Shown here in pieces: positions 56,894-64,000 of a DNA stretch of 64,000 bases. The notes beneath the pieces are model-generated. The model did not search any database and was not told where the DNA came from. It saw only the letters and a list, made by a program, of their open reading frames with translations. Source of the stretch: Ephemerocybe angulata (lineage: Eukaryota; Basidiomycota; Agaricomycetes; Agaricales; Psathyrellaceae); assembly GCA_013368325.1 (NCBI GenBank), contig JAACJK010000069.1, forward strand, positions 62,001 through 126,000, read 5' to 3'. Both the position numbers and the translations under genes were made by a program. Positions within the stretch are counted from its first letter, which is position 1; each line of letters starts with the position of its first letter.

Positions 56894-59800
56894 TTTCTTT
56901 TTTCTTGCTAGTAGTGGTCGGTCGTTCGTGTAGGGTGATCGAATGAACAGGCAAAGAGAGGGAAGGGTAAAGAAGGAGGTGGTGACACGCAGGCGGTCAG
57001 CGGACGACGGGCGATGGTGGGGGATGGGAAGAAACGAGAAAGTGGGTTGAAGAAAAGAAGGAAGCCAAGGAAGCGAGCAATCAAGCAAACAGGCGAGGAA
57101 CGAACCGGCCGGTTCGGTTTAGGCTGGGCTCGGCGTTAACCGACCGTGCGTTGCCACGGTGATCGATGCATCAAAACGCTAAATTCACTCTCGAGCAGGC
57201 CGGGGAGTGCTTGGACCCGCTGCTCTCCTTGTCTCGAATCATGATCATCGTATGGATCCTTGACCGTGGTCATACATAGCTAAAGCCTCGCTCAACTCCT
57301 TCTCTAATTGTGCACGACCCGACGCGAAAGGGAGTCCATCCATCCAATCAACAAGGCGCCTCGACCCATCACCCGAAGGCTCGATTCCATTCCGCCAAGC
57401 CAAGCTCTAAGCGCACCGGCCCAGCACCGGCCCAGCACCGGCCACCCTCACCCGCCCCGTGCCCAGGACGGCGATCGCATGCCTCAGCTTCCTTGAGTCA
57501 ACACTTCGCTTGGATACGCTCAGGGGCTGTACGTGTCTCTTAACGTTAACGTTAACCGCACCCTTGTCTGCCCGGTTTAGACTCTCGCTTCCTTACCGTC
57601 TCGGTTGACTGTACTCGTGCGCTGGCGTACTCGAGACCAAGGACAGCGTGGTGTGAGATGGTGTGCCGTGCGTCGTCCGCGAGCCAGTTGCGGCGATCCT
57701 TGCGCACTGCTCGCTTATCACCAACCATCTCTGATACTCCACCGTTGCTCTCTTCCTCGCCATATGCACAATCTTCGCTCTCGGGAGTCGGTTCGTCTCA
57801 CCTCCCGCTTACGATGCTTACTTGGACCAACCACATATCGCTCAGCTCGACTCGCGACGAACCACCCACACAGGCACGCTCCACAAATAGGCGACGATTT
57901 TCCTTTGGTTTTCCCTTGGCTTCACTTGGTCTCTCTGACTCTGAGGAGGTCGAAAAGTACTTCTGCGCTGCGCAGAGGGGACGCCTGAACTCCTGCAAGC
58001 ATCGATAAAATGCAGCGCTCTTCCGAGCTAATAACGCGGGGTTGGACACGCACGCAGGATTCTCGGACGGGAGCTCGCCCTCAGGCTCAAGTCAATTTCT
58101 CTCTATTCCTCCATGACTGACTCCACGGCTCTAGGAAGGACTGCACGGTTCCTTCCATTGGCTCAAGGGGTCTTTAACCGCAACTCGCTATCTATCCAAC
58201 TCAACACTGTGACTCAGACTCGCTCTTCAGCGCTCGTTGAACCCCCTCCGCTCGAGCCCAGGAGAAGGAGAAGCCTACTCCTCCGAGTCTTGGTCGATTG
58301 CCCGCCCAACTTGAACGACGCCTCTCTGCAGTCCGTCCCTCCCAGTCCCTCGCGGCGCCGAATCTATTGATCTACCCGATCGCCTCTCAGTGACTCGATA
58401 TTCTAGGCTTTGCTTTGCGCGATAGACATGGAAAGTTAAGCTGGCAGATCTACGGCGTACGCTCGGAGGATTCATCGCCCCACATGTCTGGCATTGTCTG
58501 CCCAGTAAGAGGCTGTCAATGTAAAGGGGGGCGCAGAGAGCAGAGGGTGAGGGAGGGAGGGAGGGATGTGGCTCGAGTATGGAGGGAGCGGAGGAGAGGA
58601 GAGAGGACGAAGAATACTACTACTCGAGCGTACTGTACGTGCCCGTGTCTTGCAGGTGGACGAAGGGTGCGAGGGGCGAGCGGAGAGTGCAGGGTGGATG
58701 AAGGTGTGGAGGCATGGAATGGGGTGGAGGGGGATGGAGGGTTACGCCCGCGATGGAGTAGGGGAGGGAGGGCGAAGGAGGGAGGGCGAAGGAGGGAGTG
58801 GGAGTAGAGAAGAATTCGAAGAGGGGACTCAGCGGGAGTGCCAGCGTAAAGATGGTTGCGCCTGGAGCCCGAGCTGGGCCTGCGTGTCCCGCCCGCCTGC
58901 GTACTGGAGCCTCCGGGCGAGGTGTGCCGCTGCGTAGGGCAGGTACAGTCGGGAGGGACGAAACATGGAGTCGAGGAGGGAATATCGAGTCGAGGAGGGT
59001 GCAGGGCGGGGTGGGAGAGCGTATAGTCACGCGTGTGCTTCGGTCAAATGCGTGCACAGGCGTGGGGGCATAAAGTCCAGTCGGGAGGGGGTGTGGAGGG
59101 GGTGTGGGCGTGGGTGTAGCCCGTGCCGTGCGTAGCCTCAGACCTGTGCCCTTCGCTAAACGACCGGCGAGTATGGTAAGAGCTTCCTCAGACATACCTT
59201 TCAAAACATGCTTACGCTGCGATGCACCGTCGCTTGTAGTCGGCAACTTGTAATGTTTCCGACCCAGTGGCGCTCACTAGCTACGTATCATGGGCAAAGT
59301 ACCGACCGACTCGGATATATTTTTATCTTGTATACGTGAACGATTGCTGAGCGCTGAGCGCTGAGCCAACGCTGAGCTGTGAACTCATCTTCTCATGACA
59401 TACCGCTGTATGTAATATCATGATTGAAACCAGTATCTGCTCGGCCTGGCATTCTAGCACTTGGGACGCTTTGACGTGAGATCGGCGAAGGTTGAACGAC
59501 ATTCGTCGAGGGAGGGTCGTAAGTACGAAGACCGTACGACTTGCGGGCAGCATAGTTGGGATATTTGACCAGAGCGGTGAACTCTAGGCTGAGCATACAG
59601 CGGGCGAGATCGGACGGGGTATAGGTGTGTATATGTGGGGGATATGGCAGGCAGGTAATGGGTCAACGGACGGATTCTCAGGGCGACATTCTGACGACCC
59701 CACTTTGGACTCGTACTTGCAGGGCTCATTATACGAGTATCTGCAAAGCTGCCGTCAACTGCTTAACGGATCGTCGTATTGACCGATCAACCACGGCACA

Positions 59801-60056
59801 GCAGTGATCGAAAACCCTGAATCGGCGACACCGTGTAAATATTCGTAAGTAATTGCTGTGTCGTACGCCAAAATCCCCTCCCCACAAGTGTAGAAATTCC
59901 CAGAGACATAACGGTTCAAGTCGAGTCTCGAAGGAGACTCGCCTCTGAGAGGTATAAAAAGCTGCGAGTCCGTTTTCTATACCTTTCATTCACCAGCCCT
60001 TCTGCCAGAAGCTTCGCAGACAAAAATAATCAACCAGCTAACTATTAACTTAGACT

Positions 60057-60509
60057 ATGCACCTAAACATCATCACGCTCCTTCCCTTGTTTGTTGCTTT
60101 GGCATCGAGCGTGAACGGCTACTACGCCGATGTATGTGCTTTATCCAGAACCCATTCAGTACTATGCTAACTACCAAGCTTTCCGTATAGGAATTCGATG
60201 CCAGGGACTACGTCGATGGGCTCAGTACTCGCGAAATTAATCAAGAGCTTCGACGTCGCGAAATAGTCGCAGAGCTGGCCGATTTCTCAACCCGGGATCT
60301 ACTAGATGCAATCTCAATCCAGCTCGAGCGCCGTGGCGGGCCCAAATGTTCTAAGTGCGGCAAAGAGTTTAAGACTCATGGGCTGGTGCGTGCTATGCTT
60401 CATTGTGTATAATGCATGACATCGTTAGATAGCTGATTGACTTCTCGGTTTGTAGCTAATTATGCATGAGTGCCCAGAAGCGGCTAAGGACACGAAGCGT
60501 CGCCGTTGA
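60057..60509 (+). CDS. Small secreted EFDARD-family protein, copy D
   Basis: Three exons (60057-60131, 60191-60385, 60456-60509), 107 residues. The signal peptide is MHLNIITLLPLFVALASS then VNG. The core is EFDARDYVDGLSTREINQEL and STRDLLDAISIQLERR. The finger CSKCGKEFKTHGLLIMHEC spans intron 2 (C-x2-C-x12-H-x-C), and a basic tail TKRRR follows. This looks like the cleanest member of the family. The upstream sequence has TATAAAA at about 59954 and a CATTCACC-rich leader, consistent with an active promoter. It mirrors copy A across the inverted repeat. Confidence 0.8.
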
Positions 60510-60538
60510 TGGTGCTTACATCGAAGCCGTACGGTACA

Positions 60539-61088
60539 CACGACCGGCAAAGTCCTGTCCAATCCGTCATGTCCAATTACCGGTCCAATATCCGGCCGCG
60601 TTTCCGGCTCCCGACGCGGCGTGACAGAGCGTCACACCAGAGGGCGGGCGAAGGATGGTGGCCCCCTTGCCCACCTTTGTGACCTCCTGCATGGAGATTA
60701 TACTTCATGAAATGATATACATAAAAAAGTCTTTGGAGAGGCCTCCCCCAATTATTTCTGGGTCTTCAAGTCCATTTATGTTGCACTAATGAGGACCGCA
60801 AAAATTGAATTTCTACACACCATTAATTTACACTTCATCTAGGGAAACATAACCATATTTTAAGCGCTCCTCACGGATCATGCTATACAGAATAAAAACA
60901 CCCAAATTACTCGCCAGACAACCAGCCTACTTCATGTAGTTGGCCCACGCCAGGCCATTATGCTCCCCGACGCTCGCGCCTCTCCTCATTTTGTGTGACC
61001 GCTAGTCACGCGCGGCATTCCCAATTCGGCTTGGTCGACCGGCCGGTTATTGGACAGGACGGCATTGGACAGGACTTTGCCGGTCGTG
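60539..61088. mobile_element. 550-bp MITE with inverted ends and ACA target duplication
   Basis: The ends read CACGACCGGCAAAGTCCTGT and its inverse; weaker inverted similarity extends about 120 bases inward. ACA flanks both ends (60536-60538, 61089-61091). The interior is AT-rich and non-coding. It lies 29 bases after the stop of copy D. The corresponding site after copy A lacks the element (flank GCCGTATGGCAC then TTGCTGCCACA near 38620-38650), which supports the boundaries. A 3-base duplication suggests a Harbinger- or CACTA-type mover. Confidence 0.8.
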
Positions 61089-61150
61089 ACAGTCATTGCT
61101 GCCACATACTCCCGCTCTCCGTATCGTATTCACTCCTCGCCTGACCCTGT

Positions 61151-62026
61151 CACTGGTGCTCCATCTCAAATAAATTACCAGTATTATTATTGATTACTTT
61201 TTAAACGGCTGAGACAGAGTCACATCAGTGCCGTTGCCTGCGAGTGAGGCCAAGTTTAGGCGAGCTCTGTAACATTCAGTCTCCTTCGGAAAGAGTGGAA
61301 AAGTAGCTATCCTATGAGTCGTAACCCTCTGAGCACCTTTTCTATGTCGTAGGGCGAAAAGAGGTGATTTTTGCTGGGACAAGGGGCCCCGGTCGAATGA
61401 CGCCCGTAGCCCGGGACCGTTAGCTCGCTCGCTGAGCCTCGATTACTACCCAGTGTGGTATACAGGCGCCGTGTCGACGTTCTCGCGAAAAAATAGTGCA
61501 GTGCATAAATAAATCTGGCAGGCAGATCTATGCTCGTATTCAGATACAGTGGGGCTGAATCACGGTCTGACCCAGTGAGAGCAAAAACTAAGTTTGTTAC
61601 ATGTACGTACACCCCCATGGGAGAGCGAGGGACGAGCAAGACGGCGAAGGGGGGCGCAGAGAGGGGAGGGTGAAGGAGAAAAGGGAGGCCTACAGAGGGA
61701 GCGGGAGGGAAGAGAGAAAGAGTGCGAGTTTGGAGCGTGCGTAGTATGAGCGGAGCCCAGTCGGGGGGTGGATGGAGGAGGGAGGGTGTGTGTGTGCATG
61801 TGTATCCACGAGCGAGGGAAGAGTGTGCTCTGGAGTCGATCGTGTGCTTGCGGGCGGTACTCTGTGCTCCAACAATGGCGTGGAAGCATGCATGGCGGTG
61901 TGGAATGGGTGGGATGGTATCATTGTACTATGCTCTTGAACTTCTGGGAGATGATTCCGCATTCTCTCCAATTTTTGCATATGGAATTGCCAGCCCCGAG
62001 GGCCAGGGCCTGTAATATGCATCCTT
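61151..62026. other. 3' flank of NACHT copy 3
   Basis: No gene seen. The section 61600-61850 is a diverged copy of the C-rich cassette flank (G-rich on this strand). The segment near 61520 (CTGGCAGGCAGATCTATG) mirrors the CGTAGATCTNCCAG motif found downstream of copies 1 and F. Confidence 0.5.
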
Positions 62027-63969
62027 TCAGCCCATTCGTGCTAGGATCTCGCGATGGTTCCTAACAACACAGGCACGAATGAGCCAGAGGGGTCCTGGAA
62101 CAAATCTCCCATTATCTCTGGCAAAACGTTCAGCTCCGCGCCTCCAATGCTTACAGACCGAATGGCAGAAGAACGGGTTGCACTGGTAAAAGTAAAATCA
62201 GAATCAGTTGGACTCCAGTAGTCTGGGGACATCCGTTACTCACATATCTGTGCATGCTGTCTAACCATGGATAAATGAGCCCGGAGGTCTTTTTCTGCCC
62301 GACATATGTTAACCCAGGGACCTCAGAGAGCTTTTGCATCCACCAAGAAGAGTCGCATGCAAGGAGGTCTGCCTTGAGTGAAGCAATCACAAAGGCATCA
62401 CAGAAGACTTTCAGAGCCACAAAAACTTGAAGGAAACGGGTGTAGAATACCATGGCCTCCTCAGTCGCTGCAAGGGAGAAAGCCGGTCCATTGCCTGCAG
62501 TTGAAAAGGATACGGTCAGATCAAGTCTTGCACACCGGAAACGCCCTCGGACATACCTTTCAACACTTGCACAGCACGTACTTGAAGGAGGGAGTCCCTC
62601 ATTTCACGGCTAACGTAGAGGCTCGTACAGCGTCGAGGACTGTTAAGGAACTCCCCAAACGATCGATGGTAAAAGTGGAATTCAGTGTTAAAATCGTCGC
62701 ACGGAGGAATGGCCATCAGGGAAGACACATTTTCCAGTAGGGAATCCGCCTCGCCAGAGTACGAAGAGAGTAGTGCCCTCCAAAAGAATGCTGGGCGGGG
62801 TGAGACATCTACAGACCAGCCTATAAAGCCGACAGAGGTATATGCTCCTTTCTTTAGGTCCGCTTCAATAATTGCTAGCCAGGTCGCTAAGAGGCGCGGA
62901 TCAGGGCTGCGGCTCATAATGGCAGTGTAAAGCAGGTCCAATGGTGCAAGAGGATTCGGGCTATCCGGATCGCTGGGTATCCCAGTCTCGAGGACTTGCG
63001 TCAACAGTAGTTGTGGGTTCCTCGAAGGCCTGTCAACGAACCGGATAACGGTGGCTGCGTAGATGAACTGACCCGAAGCCCTCTCGACCAGGAGTTTGAT
63101 CACCTCCTCGGATGGCCACGATGCGGGAATGGCAGGGTGTCGGAGCCGAATCTCTGCGAATTTGGCACGGAGGAAGAGCGCGATGTCGCTGTCGGGATCG
63201 TACTGATTGCCGAGAAATATCTGAGGGAATATCTTGGTGGTAGGGCGGGAGAAGAAGCGGCGGATGGCGGGGTCTGGGCGACTGAACAAGACAATGTGGA
63301 AGGGAAAGGCAGGTTCATTCGCCATGTGGAGAAGAGCCTCTAGGATTTCGACTTGCTCATCTTCGTTAGTCCGTGGCGCCTCTCTCCTCCTGTGAACATA
63401 TTTCCCACTTGTTGACTCGTCAGCTTCAGGTGGAGGAGCCTCGCATTCATCCAGCCCGTCAATGATGACAACCTTCGGATCGGATAGAGATGGCGCTCTC
63501 GATTGATGTGAGGCCCGCGAAGGGCCAAGAATCAGGGTTTCAAGCTGGTCTTTCAGTCGCAGCTCAAATATAGCAGGATCGCGCCCAATGGCGAGCTCGA
63601 CCTCCCGAGAAGCGCCTTGGAAGCATTCGTGACGAATGAGCTGATACGCCAACGTCGGTACGAGGTATCGCTTCAACCGCCGCCTCGCATCCCCTGAGAA
63701 TGACGAGAAGAAGAAAGCACCCGCCAGCATGCCCTGTTCACTGCACGTCTCCGCGACTGATCCAGCAATCGCCGTCTTCCCAGTCCCCGCTGGGCCAGTA
63801 ACCCACAGAATATCCTTCTTCGGGTTGGAATCGGCAACGAGAGCATTGTGTGCTGCCCAAGCGACAATGCTGTTCTGCACAGCAACCCTCGTCTCTGGGT
63901 GACACTTGGGTGTGTCGCATCGGTCTTCAGAGTTATGTAAGGCTCCCGCGGCGATGTGTGGTCGGAGGA
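62027..63969 (-). CDS. NACHT (STAND) NTPase, copy 3, 5' end outside the window
   Basis: Exons 63969-62557, 62494-62244 and 62182-62027. The first exon, with the N-terminal motif, lies beyond the window; an intron 3' splice site CATCCAG ends at 63970. The P-loop GPAGTGKTAIAGSVAE, Walker B VVIIDGLDECE, SRPDPAIRRFF and ASGQFIYAATVIRFV are intact, and the tail has LLACDSSWWMQK. The spliced frame is open to TGA at 62027-62029 (ending ILARMG). It is close to copy 2 in the NACHT domain. Likely a working nucleotide-switch protein of the fungal NLR-like class. It faces copy 2 in mirror orientation across the window. Confidence 0.85.
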
Positions 63970-64000
63970 CTGGATGACTTGACTTAGTCCTCTCGTTCAC

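Larger units (their letters stand above)
57600..61150 (-). repeat. Right arm of the large inverted repeat
   Basis: Reverse-complement counterpart of 38560-42220, in the same internal order. It contains copy D, a NACHT-flank segment without NACHT coding sequence (the junction near 59203 joins the intron-1 donor region to upstream flank), and the G-rich strand of the cassette flank (58490-59140). No intact gene other than copy D was seen. Confidence 0.8.

Noticed and set aside
1..64000. tRNA genes
   Set aside because: B-box-like words such as GTTCGAATC near position 18 lack a matching acceptor stem and A box; no tRNA could be supported.
22945..64000. NACHT genes as retrotransposed copies
   Set aside because: Copies 1-3 keep introns at identical positions, so duplication was DNA-based.

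Overview
The window reads as nuclear DNA of a basidiomycete fungus, most likely an Agaricomycete. Genes are cut by many short (about 50-75 base) GT-AG introns. The transposon content is typical of that class: a Plavaka-type CACTA-superfamily transposase, a Ty3-like LTR retrotransposon and several foldback/MITE elements. There is a clan of NACHT (NLR-like) NTPase genes, a TET/JBP-like dioxygenase gene, and two ordinary genes (the Golgi protein Yif1 and a secreted LysM protein). The species cannot be fixed from this stretch. No tRNA, rRNA or CRISPR was seen.

Layout. 0-3.65 kb: a multi-exon Plavaka transposase (-) split by a 307-bp hAT-type MITE. 3.8-22.2 kb: an accessory block of large multi-exon genes of unknown function. 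It holds a TET/JBP-like dioxygenase fused to a basic linker and a long unknown C-terminal part (-), a divergent conserved protein with an apparent frameshift (+), a decayed septin-like fragment, a protein with two Cys/His modules, and further unknown genes. A minisatellite closes the block at 22.3-22.8 kb. 22.9-27.9 kb: two NACHT NTPase genes, the first without a P-loop. 28.2-38.1 kb: a Ty3-like element with 204-bp LTRs. Its single gag-pol frame carries one in-frame stop and is split by a 2,664-bp foldback element with TIRs of about 0.7 kb. 38.5-42.2 and 57.6-61.2 kb: two arms of a diverged inverted repeat. They enclose a core of about 15 kb with YIF1, a multi-pass membrane protein gene, two small-secreted-protein genes and the LysM gene. 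61.3-64 kb: a third NACHT gene on the minus strand, cut by the window edge.

The most interesting material is in four places. (1) Four paralogues of an undescribed small secreted protein family (signal peptide, EFDARD/STRDL core, Cys/His finger); two of them sit mirror-wise in the inverted-repeat arms and two in a tandem duplication. (2) The TET/JBP-like gene with its unknown neighbours, a possible mobile or epigenetic cassette. (3) Four non-LTR insertions with exact boundaries; three are datable because the host reading frame or a paralogous empty site survives. (4) A NACHT cassette present in intact, decapitated and internally deleted states.

Gene models were assembled by eye from reading frames and splice-site consensus. 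Small exons and starts in the unknown genes are approximate, and all family assignments come from recognised motifs, not from searches.
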